The notes below the pieces were generated by a model. That model saw nothing but the letters and a program-made list of their open reading frames with translations. It searched no databases and was not told the origin of the DNA. Shown piece by piece: positions 1 through 6,170 of a stretch of 9,708 nt of DNA. Each line of letters starts with the position of its first letter. Positions within the stretch are counted from its first letter, which is position 1. The position numbers and the translations under genes are program-made. Origin of the DNA: Anaerolineales bacterium UBA1429 (GTDB taxonomy: Bacteria > Chloroflexota > Anaerolineae > UBA1429); assembly GCA_002329325.1 (NCBI GenBank), contig DCTX01000060.1, forward strand, positions 7,004 to 16,711, written 5' to 3'.

Positions 1-1869
1 CACCGCTGGAACAAAGCCCAGCAGGATGCCATGCTCCCCTGGGTGGAGAACGGCACGGTGATCATGATCGGGGCGACCACGGAGAACCCCTGGTTCTCCG
101 TCAACTCGGCGCTGTTGAGCCGAAGCCGCGTCTTTCAGCTCGTCCCGCTGACGGACGAGGCCCTGCGCAGTGTGGCCGACCGCGCCCTGCACGATGCGGA
201 GCGCGGCTATGGCGGGCTGCATGTGCGTGTCGAGCCCGACGCCCTGGACCATCTGATCCACGTGGCCAGCGGCGACGCGCGCTCGCTCCTCAATGCGCTG
301 GAGCTGGCCGTGGAGACCACCGCGCCCAACGACGAGGGCGTCATCGTCGTGGACATGGCCGTCGCCGAGGAATCGATCCAGCAGCGCGCCGTGCTCTATG
401 ATCGCGAAGGCGATTATCACTTTGACACCATCAGCGCCTTTATCAAGTCGTTGCGCGGCTCCGATCCGGATGCGGCCCTCTACTGGCTGGCCAAGATGGT
501 GCACGCGGGAGAGGATCCCCGCTTCATCTTTCGGCGCATGCTGATCTCGGCCAGCGAGGATATCGGCCTGGCCGATCCCCAGGCGTTGGTGGTGGTGCAG
601 GCGGCGGCCGCCGCCTTTGAGCGGGTAGGCCTGCCCGAGGGCCAGTTCCACCTGGCCCAGGCGGCCCTCTATCTGGCGACCACGGCCAAGTCCAACACGG
701 CCCTGGGCTACTTTGACGCACTGGAGGCGGTGCGCACCGAGCGACGCGACGAGGTGCCCACCCATCTCAAGGACGCGAGCCGCGACAAGGAGGGCTTTGG
801 GCACGGCGAGGGGTATCGCTACCCCCACGCCTACCAGGACCACTGGGTTGCCCAGCAGTACCTGCCCGACGCGTTGCGCGGCCAGGTCTTCTACCGGCCC
901 TCCGATCAGGGCTATGAGCGGGGCATCCGCGAGCGCGTGGAGCGCCGCCGCGAAGCCCAACTGGCCGCCGCCATCGAGATGGATGGCCCGGCCCGCGAGG
1001 TGCTCACCTTCTCTCCCGAGGACCGCGCCATGGAGCGCTGGCTGGCTCGCACGGTGGACAGCTCCGCCCGCTCCCTGGCCGAGATCCGCGAGCGGGTGCT
1101 TGCGCCCCTGACCATTCAGCGCCACAGTCTGGTGCTGGATCTGAACGCGGGCAGCGGCCTGCTCACCTGGGAGGCCCTGCGCCGTGCCCCGGAGGGAGGC
1201 GTGTGGGCCCTGGAGCCCCGGCCGGAGCTGGCCCGCGCCCTGCAGGAGCAGGCCGCCCAGTTGGCCGATCTGCTGCGGCCCGTGGTGTTGGCCGGCGAGG
1301 TCGAGGCGCTGCCCGAGCTTCTCGCCCAGGCCGGCTACCCCGATCTGCGCTTCGACGCCATCGTGGGGCGCAACGTCCTGACGCGCAGCGACACCTGGCC
1401 CGCGCGCCTGGCGGCCCTGCGGGAGCGGCTGGGGGCGGAGGGGCGCTTGAGCCTGGCCGAGGCGGTGCCGCGGGGCGGCCAGCGGCTGTACGCGCTGCCC
1501 CAGGCGCAAGGCGTGGCGCAGGATCTGCGGCAACGCTGGGCCGCCGCCGAGGAGGCCTTGTATGACAACGAGGCCAATCCTATGGTAAACTGGGAAGTGG
1601 AGGCTCTGGAGCAGGCACTGGGCGCCGCTGGCTTTGCCCATGTCGAGGTCATGGCCTACACGGAACAGAGCGAGCTGCTGGTGACGAGCAATCAGGTGCG
1701 GCGCTGGTTCGCCCCCTCGGGCGAAGAGCGCGCGCCCTATCGAGAGTATCTGCAAGCACAACTGACATCTGACGAGATCGCCCAGATCGAAGGGCTCCTG
1801 GGCCGGGAACTGGCCGGGCAGGTGACGCCGTGGCAGCGCACGGTGGCCCTGGTTCTGGCCGCACTCTAG
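1..1869 (+). CDS. rarA: RarA/MgsA-type AAA+ ATPase fused to a C-terminal methyltransferase-like domain (5'-truncated)
   Basis: The reading frame is open from base 1, so the gene begins outside the window; 622 residues are visible. The first residues (HRWNKAQQDAMLPWVENGT) match RarA just after the Walker B Asp-Glu, so Walker A and Walker B, roughly the first 115 residues, are missing. Visible RarA features are IGATTENP (23-30), the sensor/arginine-finger stretch SALLSRSRVF (36-45), the sensor-2-like GDAR (91-94), the GEDPRFIFRR and SEDIGLADP segment, and the tetramerisation-end signature YLPDALRGQVFYRPSDQGYE. The RarA family acts at stalled replication forks with SSB and RecA. RarA normally ends near residue 320 of this fragment. 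Here about 300 more residues follow, with a Rossmann motif LDLNAGSGLL (379-388) like motif I of SAM-dependent methyltransferases, and a conserved-looking tail. RarA with an extra C-terminal domain is, as I recall, also annotated in cyanobacteria. Methyl transfer is unproven. DUF4446 follows after 27 nt. Confidence 0.93.
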   Translation, partial: HRWNKAQQDAMLPWVENGTVIMIGATTENPWFSVNSALLSRSRVFQLVPLTDEALRSVADRALHDAERGYGGLHVRVEPDALDHLIHVASGDARSLLNALELAVETTAPNDEGVIVVDMAVAEESIQQRAVLYDREGDYHFDTISAFIKSLRGSDPDAALYWLAKMVHAGEDPRFIFRRMLISASEDIGLADPQALVVVQAAAAAFERVGLPEGQFHLAQAALYLATTAKSNTALGYFDALEAVRTERRDEVPTHLKDASRDKEGFGHGEGYRYPHAYQDHWVAQQYLPDALRGQVFYRPSDQGYERGIRERVERRREAQLAAAIEMDGPAREVLTFSPEDRAMERWLARTVDSSARSLAEIRERVLAPLTIQRHSLVLDLNAGSGLLTWEALRRAPEGGVWALEPRPELARALQEQAAQLADLLRPVVLAGEVEALPELLAQAGYPDLRFDAIVGRNVLTRSDTWPARLAALRERLGAEGRLSLAEAVPRGGQRLYALPQAQGVAQDLRQRWAAAEEALYDNEANPMVNWEVEALEQALGAAGFAHVEVMAYTEQSELLVTSNQVRRWFAPSGEERAPYREYLQAQLTSDEIAQIEGLLGRELAGQVTPWQRTVALVLAAL

Positions 1870-1896
1870 CCCTCGCCGTGCGGCGATGGGGGGGAT

Positions 1897-2391
1897 ATGC
1901 CGCCGTATCTGATCGTGATTCTGGCTGCTGCAGGGGCAGCCCTCATTTGCCTGGCGATCGGCCTGCTGCTCACGCTGCGGCGCGTGCGCCGTATGGAGGA
2001 TCGCTACCGGCGCCTTGTCGAGGGCGCATCGGGCGAGCAACTGGAAGAGATCCTGCTGGAGCATATCGGGCGCATCCACACCAGCCAGCAGCAGATCGAG
2101 CGCCTGGCCGCCCAGGTCGACGCCCAGACGGTCGCATTGGGCCGCGCTGTGCAACATGTGGGCCTGGTGCGCTTCAACCCCTTTGAGGACATCGGCGGGC
2201 ACTATAGCTTCGCCCTGGCCCTATCCGACGGCCAGGGAGCAGGCGTGGTCCTATGCAGCCTGCACGGCCGAGGCAGTACCCGGCTCTACGCCAAGCCTAT
2301 CGTAGATTGGGCGTCGCCCGTGCCTCTCAGCGATGAGGAGCAGCGGGCGGTTTCGCTGTTGAGGGACCATGCACCGCAGGTGGAGGAGTAA
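1897..2391 (+). CDS. DUF4446 family single-pass membrane protein
   Basis: The protein has 164 residues. A hydrophobic segment at about 4-27 followed by basic residues (RRVRR) predicts one N-terminal membrane helix with the rest in the cytoplasm. A charged, probably coiled helix covers about 30-85 (EQLEEILLEHIGRIHTSQQQ). The family core is at about 88-150: VGLVRFNPFEDIGGHYSFAL, then a GVVLCSLHGR segment, then TRLYAKPI and LSDEEQ. These are the hallmark blocks of DUF4446, whose function is unknown. The ATG at 1897 has a G-run (GGGGGGG, 1888-1894) immediately before it as a poor Shine-Dalgarno. The gene lies 27 nt after the rarA fusion and 8 nt before the bactofilin gene, so it is probably co-transcribed with both. 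Family assignment is firm; any role in envelope or cytoskeletal organisation is inferred only from the bactofilin neighbour. Confidence 0.88.
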   Translation: MPPYLIVILAAAGAALICLAIGLLLTLRRVRRMEDRYRRLVEGASGEQLEEILLEHIGRIHTSQQQIERLAAQVDAQTVALGRAVQHVGLVRFNPFEDIGGHYSFALALSDGQGAGVVLCSLHGRGSTRLYAKPIVDWASPVPLSDEEQRAVSLLRDHAPQVEE

Positions 2392-2399
2392 GCAGCATC

Positions 2400-2909
2400 A
2401 TGGCGCTATTTCGCAAGGAACAGCCGATGGCCACGACCAGTGGCAACCTGGATACCGTGTTGGGCGCCGGCGCCAACGTGCACGGCGTGCTCAAGTCCGA
2501 CGGGAATATCCGCGTGGATGGCATTCTTCAGGGCAAGATCGAGACTACCGGGAACGTCGTGATCGGCCCCTCGGCCAAAGTGGTGGCCGATATCAGCGCC
2601 AACTCGGTTCAGGTGTGGGGGCATGTGCAGGGCAACATCCAGGCGGATGGGCGGCTGGAGATCCTGTCCACGGGTCGCGTCTTTGGCGAGCTGTGCGTGG
2701 CCGCCCTCATGATCGACAAGGGGGGGCTGTTCCGGGGGCAGTGCTACATGAGCGGACAAGACGTGGACCTGCTCGAGTTCGCCGCTGACGGCAGGCTCCT
2801 CACGGCCGGGAGTGACGGGCAGGAGGATGCGGCCGAGAGCGAGGAGGACCCTCCGAAGGCAGAGGACGTGCATGCCTCAGATGACGGTGAGCGGGCGAGC
2901 GCAGCATGA
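2400..2909 (+). CDS. Bactofilin (polymer-forming cytoskeletal protein)
   Basis: This 169-residue protein has the bactofilin layout: a short N-terminal tail (MALFRKEQP), a right-handed beta-helix core at about 17-118 with regular repeats such as DTVLGAGANVHGVLKSDGNI, VDGILQGKIETTGNVVIG and AKVVADISANSVQVWGHVQG, and an acidic, disordered C-terminal tail (about 125-169). Bactofilins polymerise without nucleotide into filaments, often at the membrane, and scaffold cell-wall or shape proteins. The start at 2400 is preferred because it gives the usual tail and GGAGGAG lies 11 nt upstream (2382-2388). An internal ATG at 2427 with AAGGAA six bases upstream is an alternative. The stop overlaps the next start in ATGA, implying translational coupling to the HAD-like membrane protein, which is a plausible partner. 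The core has no obvious defect. Confidence 0.93.
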   Translation: MALFRKEQPMATTSGNLDTVLGAGANVHGVLKSDGNIRVDGILQGKIETTGNVVIGPSAKVVADISANSVQVWGHVQGNIQADGRLEILSTGRVFGELCVAALMIDKGGLFRGQCYMSGQDVDLLEFAADGRLLTAGSDGQEDAAESEEDPPKAEDVHASDDGERASAA

Positions 2910-3862
2910 ACGCCGTCTTTATCCACCAGGATAGCCTGTTACGGGATAGCCACATAGACCCCGAGAGTCCCTCTGAGGGCTGGCACCTGGCGCCTGCCAC
3001 GCTGGAGGCCCTGCGCTCCCTGGCCTCGGCGACGACCTTTGTGCTCCTGTATGGCCCGGAGAAGCCGGCGTCCGCCCGTGATGGCGACGGCCCGCGGGCC
3101 TCTGCGGAGCTGCGTCGGCTGGCCAGCCAGATCGAGGCGGGCGGGGGTCGGGTGGATGCCCTGATCACCTGCACTCAGCAATCGGTGGCGGCCGGACGCT
3201 GCTATGGCGAGTTCCCCGGGCTGATCTGGACCGCTTCGGCGCGCTTTAACCTGCGCCCCGAGGGCTGCTATCTGCTGGGCGATTCGGTGCTGGATGTGGA
3301 GACGGCCATCAACGCCGGGGTCCGGCCCTTTGTGATCCTGGCCGAGCGCAGCGTGGAAGAGGTCTTTGGTCGCGCCGAGATCGAGCGATCGTTCCCCGTG
3401 GCCATCGACCTGACTACGGCGGTGGGCTATATCCAGGTGGAGGAAGAGATCGCGCAACAGCTCGGGCATCCGCGAGAGGAGGCGCCGCCCGCGCCCACCA
3501 GCCTTTCGCTGATGGGGCTGGCGAAGGAGCTGCCCACCATCACCGTCGTTTCGCGCCTGGCGCAAGAGATCGAGGACAAGCTGGATCGCAACCGCATCCG
3601 GCGCAAGGACGTTGCGCGCTGGCTGTTCTTTCTGAGCCTGGGCGCGTTGGGGCTCAGCCTGGGTGTCGCCTACCTGCTCACCCATCTGTACCGCGTGCAG
3701 CCCTTTCCCGAGTTCGCCTACTATGTGACGCTGCAGTTCATCCCGCGGCCCCTGCGCGGGCTGCTGTTCATCCTGTTGGGCGCCAGCCTGATCATCGCGG
3801 CCATGCGCGCCCTCTTGCGGGGCACCCAACTGGGCAACTGGCTCAACGGCACGCGCCGCTAG
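2906..3862 (+). CDS. HAD-like protein (GmhB/histidinol-phosphatase type) with degraded active site and two C-terminal membrane helices
   Basis: The protein has 318 residues. Residues 1-150 follow the HAD-IIIA phosphatase plan: a first strand AVFIHQDSLLRD, then WHLAPATLEALRSLA, which corresponds to the 'W.L.pga.eal..L' stretch of GmhB-like enzymes, and motif IV as LLGDSVLDVETAINAGVRP (123-141). The catalytic DxDG is replaced by H7-Q8-D9-S10, so the aspartate nucleophile is missing. The motif II Ser/Thr (FVLLYG) and the motif III KPxPGM lysine (GEFPGLIW) are also not recognisable. I infer a non-catalytic or altered-function HAD domain. A linker (about 150-235) ending in charged DKLDRNRIRRKD leads to two predicted membrane helices at about 239-259 and 284-304. 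The start is fixed by the 4-nt ATGA overlap with the bactofilin gene. The last four bases, CTAG, also hold the stop of the converging holin-like gene. The fold call is fairly secure; the function is unknown. Confidence 0.82.
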   Translation: MNAVFIHQDSLLRDSHIDPESPSEGWHLAPATLEALRSLASATTFVLLYGPEKPASARDGDGPRASAELRRLASQIEAGGGRVDALITCTQQSVAAGRCYGEFPGLIWTASARFNLRPEGCYLLGDSVLDVETAINAGVRPFVILAERSVEEVFGRAEIERSFPVAIDLTTAVGYIQVEEEIAQQLGHPREEAPPAPTSLSLMGLAKELPTITVVSRLAQEIEDKLDRNRIRRKDVARWLFFLSLGALGLSLGVAYLLTHLYRVQPFPEFAYYVTLQFIPRPLRGLLFILLGASLIIAAMRALLRGTQLGNWLNGTRR

Positions 3863-4245
3863 GAGGGCTCCTGCCGGCGCTCGTGGCGGTTCACGCCCAG
3901 GAGCCCGCTGAGGACTACGTTCACGATCGCGATGACCAGGGCTCCGAAGAAGGCGGCCGGCCAATCGTCCACGGCAAAGGCGAGGCCCAGCCAGGCGGCG
4001 ATGCTGGCCGTCAATTGCAGCATGAGGGCGTTGATGACCAGGGCAAAGAGCCCCAGGGTCAGCAGGATCAGGGGGCAGGTCAGCAGCCGCACCAGCGGCG
4101 CGATGAGGGTGTTCACCAGGCCCAAGATGAGGGCCACGGCAAAGCAGACGCCCCAGCCACCTCCGGCGTGGATGCCGGGCACCAGGGCAATGGCCGCATA
4201 GACGGCGATGGCGTTGGCCAGCCAGCGCAAGAGAAGCCTACGCAT
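3859..4245 (-). CDS. Phage-holin-family / YvlD-like four-helix membrane protein
   Basis: The 128-residue protein is almost entirely hydrophobic, with four predicted membrane segments at about 5-22, 30-50, 56-80 and 97-117. It ends in a short charged tail (NRHERRQEPS). The central signature GLVNTLIAPLVRLLTCPLIL followed by TLGLFALVINALMLQL is typical of the 'phage holin family' (superfamily IV) that includes Bacillus YvlD. These chromosomal members are not lysis proteins of a resident phage, and no phage genes lie nearby. They tend to occur with PspC, DUF4097 or SHOCT-like genes and are linked to envelope stress. Here the gene follows the SHOCT-like gene after 32 nt and is last in the DUF2089 operon. 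The only purine-rich stretch upstream, GAGGGG, is about 15 nt from the ATG, so initiation may depend on upstream translation. It converges on the HAD-like gene with a 4-nt overlap. Confidence 0.88.
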   Translation of the reverse strand: MRRLLLRWLANAIAVYAAIALVPGIHAGGGWGVCFAVALILGLVNTLIAPLVRLLTCPLILLTLGLFALVINALMLQLTASIAAWLGLAFAVDDWPAAFFGALVIAIVNVVLSGLLGVNRHERRQEPS

Positions 4246-4277
4246 CGGCGCCGCATCCCCTCGCTGCCACAGGGCAG

Positions 4278-4652
4278 CTACTCGACAAAGATCTCGACGT
4301 GTTCGCCGTCTTCCTCATCTTCTACGTCGATGATCTTGCCCTGCATTCCCTCTTCCTCGATCTGCCGCAGGATCTCGGAGAGGTCCATGTCCTCGATCTG
4401 GGGGGCAAAGCGGGCGCCCATGCGGATGCCCACGTTCACCAGGCCCAGGGGCAGATTCACGTGCACCTTGCGCTTGCCGGTGCGGGTATCGGTCACGCGC
4501 ACGCGGAACCAGCGCGCCTTGCGATCGGGCGCGCCCTCTGCCGGAGAGGCGCCCTCGCCCAGAGCGCCCAACAGGCGCGCCCCCTCCTGGGCAGTGATCA
4601 GCCCCTGCTCGATCATCTTGAGGATCTGCATCCGCTCCATGTCTGCTGTCAT
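4278..4652 (-). CDS. Small SHOCT-like domain protein (YvlB N-terminal-like)
   Basis: I use the ATG at 4652 (124 residues) rather than the in-frame ATG at 4709. A perfect AGGAGG lies 7 nt before 4652, and the longer form would add 19 unconserved-looking residues and overlap the GNAT stop. Residues 4-31 (DMERMQILKMIEQGLITAQE then GARLLGAL) form the helical SHOCT-like motif. Residues 47-83 (ARWFRVRVTDTRTGKRKVHV then NLPLGLVNVGIRMGARFAP) form a beta-rich conserved block. The end is acidic (GKIIDVEDEEDGEHVEIFVE). As I recall, this organisation occurs in YvlB-like and DUF4097-associated proteins of Firmicutes and Chloroflexota. There is no signal peptide or membrane helix, so it is cytoplasmic. The GNAT gene lies 44 nt upstream and the YvlD-like gene 32 nt downstream. 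The molecular function is unknown; a sensor or adaptor for the regulator two genes upstream is a guess from context. Confidence 0.85.
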   Translation of the reverse strand: MTADMERMQILKMIEQGLITAQEGARLLGALGEGASPAEGAPDRKARWFRVRVTDTRTGKRKVHVNLPLGLVNVGIRMGARFAPQIEDMDLSEILRQIEEEGMQGKIIDVEDEEDGEHVEIFVE

Positions 4653-4659
4653 CTTGATT

Positions 4660-4665
4660 CCTCCT
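4660..4665 (-). promoter_or_regulatory. Shine-Dalgarno AGGAGG deciding the start of the SHOCT-like gene
   Basis: The minus strand reads AGGAGG, then seven bases, then ATG at 4652. This ideal spacing selects 4652 over the upstream in-frame ATG at 4709. It also indicates independent, efficient initiation inside the operon. Confidence 0.8.
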
Positions 4666-4696
4666 CTGCCTCGATTCGTGTAAAGGCCGGAGACCG

Positions 4697-5677
4697 CTAC
4701 AGGATGCACCCCATCTGATCCAGCACCCGTGAGGTCTCGAACCCAAGGCGGTGCAGCACGTCAATGCCTTCGGGATGGCTGGTCGAGAGGGTGGCGCGGA
4801 CCTCACGGCGCGGCGCGCCGTCAAGCTGTGCGAGCATCGCCTCGACGAGGGGTTGCTCCACAGTGCCCCGCCGCGCTGGGGCGACGTACAGCCTCAGCTC
4901 GTGCCAGCTCGCCAGCAAGCGCGTGGTGGCGCTGGCCAGGCCGATGGGCCTGTCTCCCGCGGTGGCCACCAGGCCGGGGCGCTCCTGGGGCTGGGCGAGC
5001 TGCTCCCAAGCGCGCCGCAGCCAACTCACCACGCCTGGGGCAGCAGGCTCGTCCGGGCTGACATGGTAGCGCTGGGCGCCCTCCGGGATGCTGGCGCGTA
5101 TGAGGTAGCGCAGCCAGGGCGCGTCGTCGCGCCGTCGCGGTCGGATGGAAGGGTGCGAGGCGCGCAGCACCGGCGGCCAGCTCAGGGGCGAGAGGCGCAG
5201 CTCGTGGACCGTGTCATAGACGGCCAAGCCCCTGTGCGCATACAGGGCGCGAGCCGGGGCGTTGTCGCTGCGCACCTGCAGGGTGATCATGCGGCCGCCC
5301 TGCCGCCGCACGTGCTCCAGGGCCGCATCCACGAGGCAACCGGCGATGCCCTGCCCGCGCATCTCGGGCAGCACGGCGACGTTGCTGAGGGTCCAGCGCC
5401 CGCCGCGCTCCTGGGCCAGGCTGATGTTGCCGACCACGCGCCCGGCGTCGACCCAGACATAGCCGCGCATGGGGGGCATCCCCAGGAAGGCCAGGGGGAG
5501 GAGGGGCCCCAAGGAGGCCATCTGGCGCATCTCTTCCACCATCTTGCTGCCGGTGGCGACCAGCTCCTCGCCAAAGGACGCCTGCACCAGGTCGGCAAGG
5601 TCGCCCAGATCCCGCCGCAGCGAGAAGGGGCGGATGTGGCTCGATGCGCAGGCGACGCTGATGGATTGGGCTACCAT
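4697..5677 (-). CDS. GNAT-family N-acetyltransferase with two tandem GNAT-like domains
   Basis: The protein has 326 residues. The N-terminal GNAT domain (about 15-165) shows the acetyl-CoA binding motif A in SNVAVLPEMRGQGIAGCLVD (98-117), with R107-G-Q-G110-I-A matching the R/QxxGxG/A loop. It also has a motif B-like DNAPARALYAHRGL (138-151). The second half (about 175-326) resembles another GNAT domain (RPRRRDDAPWLRYLIRASIP, later LHRLGFE), but its loop reads VAPARRGTVEQPLVEAML and lacks the glycines. It is probably structural or substrate-binding. The acceptor substrate cannot be predicted. The start at 5677 is one base after the DUF2089 stop (TGAcATG) and has no clear Shine-Dalgarno, so translation is probably coupled to the regulator. 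An acetyltransferase is an unusual insertion between DUF2089 and the SHOCT-like gene; it might modify a product of this operon or be a passenger. Confidence 0.87.
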   Translation of the reverse strand: MVAQSISVACASSHIRPFSLRRDLGDLADLVQASFGEELVATGSKMVEEMRQMASLGPLLPLAFLGMPPMRGYVWVDAGRVVGNISLAQERGGRWTLSNVAVLPEMRGQGIAGCLVDAALEHVRRQGGRMITLQVRSDNAPARALYAHRGLAVYDTVHELRLSPLSWPPVLRASHPSIRPRRRDDAPWLRYLIRASIPEGAQRYHVSPDEPAAPGVVSWLRRAWEQLAQPQERPGLVATAGDRPIGLASATTRLLASWHELRLYVAPARRGTVEQPLVEAMLAQLDGAPRREVRATLSTSHPEGIDVLHRLGFETSRVLDQMGCIL

Positions 5678-5678
5678 G

Positions 5679-6053
5679 TCACTTGCTCGTCAGCAGTTCG
5701 ACGGCCTCTTCGGAGGAGATCTCGCCGGAGGCCAGGCGGTCCAGGATGCGACGCCGCTCTTCGGGCGTGAGGCGCGGCTCTTCGTGCACGGTGTAGCCCA
5801 GGGCGCGGATCAGCTCGTTGAGGCGGTTGCGCACCGTGGGATACGAGAGGCCCAGCTCGCTCTCGACGCGGGTGATCTTGCCCTCACAGCGGATAAAGAC
5901 CTCGGCGAAGGCGAGCTGCTCGCTGGTGAGATTCTGGAAGCGCCCTACATCAAAGTGACCCGAGAGGGTGGTGTCGCAGTTGGCGCAATAGAGCTCGGTC
6001 ACCTGGAGCGTATCGTGGCAGATGGGGCAACGGCCGATCATGGGATGGGCCAT
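5679..6053 (-). CDS. DUF2089 family transcriptional regulator (zinc ribbon, HTH, SHOCT-like C-terminus)
   Basis: The 124-residue protein has three parts. A zinc ribbon has cysteines 9, 12, 23 and 26 (CPIC and CANC). A central block, LTSEQLAFAEVFIRCEGKI then TRVESELGLSYPTVRNRLNE (42-80), is the diagnostic DUF2089 sequence and contains a helix-turn-helix suited to DNA binding. A C-terminal helical motif, EERRRILDRLASGEISSEEA (98-117), resembles the SHOCT-like motif of the protein encoded two genes downstream. The start at 6053 is supported by AGGAGG five bases upstream. The gene heads a minus-strand operon with GNAT, SHOCT-like and holin-like genes, directly under a strong promoter holding a short dyad, so autoregulation is plausible. 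The signal it senses is unknown. Family assignment is very secure; the regulatory role rests on the HTH and position. Confidence 0.93.
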   Translation of the reverse strand: MAHPMIGRCPICHDTLQVTELYCANCDTTLSGHFDVGRFQNLTSEQLAFAEVFIRCEGKITRVESELGLSYPTVRNRLNELIRALGYTVHEEPRLTPEERRRILDRLASGEISSEEAVELLTSK

Positions 6054-6058
6054 ATGAA

Positions 6059-6064
6059 CCTCCT
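6059..6064 (-). promoter_or_regulatory. Shine-Dalgarno AGGAGG of the DUF2089 gene
   Basis: The minus strand reads AGGAGG, five bases (TTCAT), then ATG at 6053. It is one of the two best ribosome binding sites in the window and fixes the start of the regulator. Confidence 0.85.
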
Positions 6065-6100
6065 GCGCGAGGGCGTCATGGCCTGTCCTCGCCTGGTTGA

Positions 6101-6130
6101 ATAATACAATAGGAACCTATGAATTGTCAA
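6101..6130 (-). promoter_or_regulatory. Sigma-70-type promoter of the DUF2089 operon
   Basis: On the minus strand a perfect -35 TTGACA (6130-6125) is followed by an 18-nt spacer and a -10 TATTAT (6106-6101), which matches TATAAT at five of six positions. Transcription would start near 6093-6095, giving a leader of about 40 nt before the ATG at 6053. The element sits in the only AT-rich patch of an otherwise GC-rich window, which strengthens the call. Confidence 0.82.
6109..6120. promoter_or_regulatory. Operator-like dyad ATAGG-AA-CCTAT between -35 and -10
   Basis: Two perfectly complementary five-base arms (6109-6113 and 6116-6120) flank AA and lie wholly inside the promoter spacer. A second weak dyad, ACAAT (6106-6110) with ATTGT (6123-6127), overlaps it with a slightly shifted centre. 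A repressor bound here would block polymerase. The encoded DUF2089 HTH protein is the obvious candidate, but that is inference, and a five-base dyad can arise by chance. Confidence 0.4.
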
Positions 6131-6154
6131 GGCCCAGAGTGAGAATATTGAGGT

Positions 6155-6170
6155 CCTCCCGAGCCGGAGG
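6155..6170 (-). terminator. Weak hairpin after the 761-aa membrane protein gene
   Basis: CCTCC (6155-6159) and GGAGG (6166-6170) can pair around a six-base loop, starting 9 nt past the minus-strand stop at 6179. There is no T-run after it, so it is at best a weak terminator. The rest of 6131-6178 shows no other signal. Confidence 0.22.

Noticed and set aside
2939..3964. Open frame of 341 codons on the minus strand opposite the HAD-TM gene
   Set aside because: It is low-complexity, rich in R, Q, G and A, with no domain. It overlaps two well-supported genes and arises from GC-biased third positions.
3859..4245. A prophage remnant, suggested by the 'phage holin family' name
   Set aside because: The YvlD-like family is chromosomal and widespread, and there are no lysis, integrase or structural phage genes in the window.
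3883..4683. Open frame of 266 codons on the plus strand across the holin-like and SHOCT-like genes
   Set aside because: The product is hydrophilic low-complexity sequence antisense to two conserved small genes; no ribosome site or family resemblance.
4653..4709. Longer start at 4709 for the SHOCT-like protein
   Set aside because: It would overlap the GNAT stop and add unconserved residues, while AGGAGG sits 7 nt before the ATG at 4652.
4751..5770. Open frame of 339 codons on the plus strand opposite the GNAT gene
   Set aside because: It is antisense to a clear acetyltransferase, with composition typical of a shadow frame and no recognisable motif.
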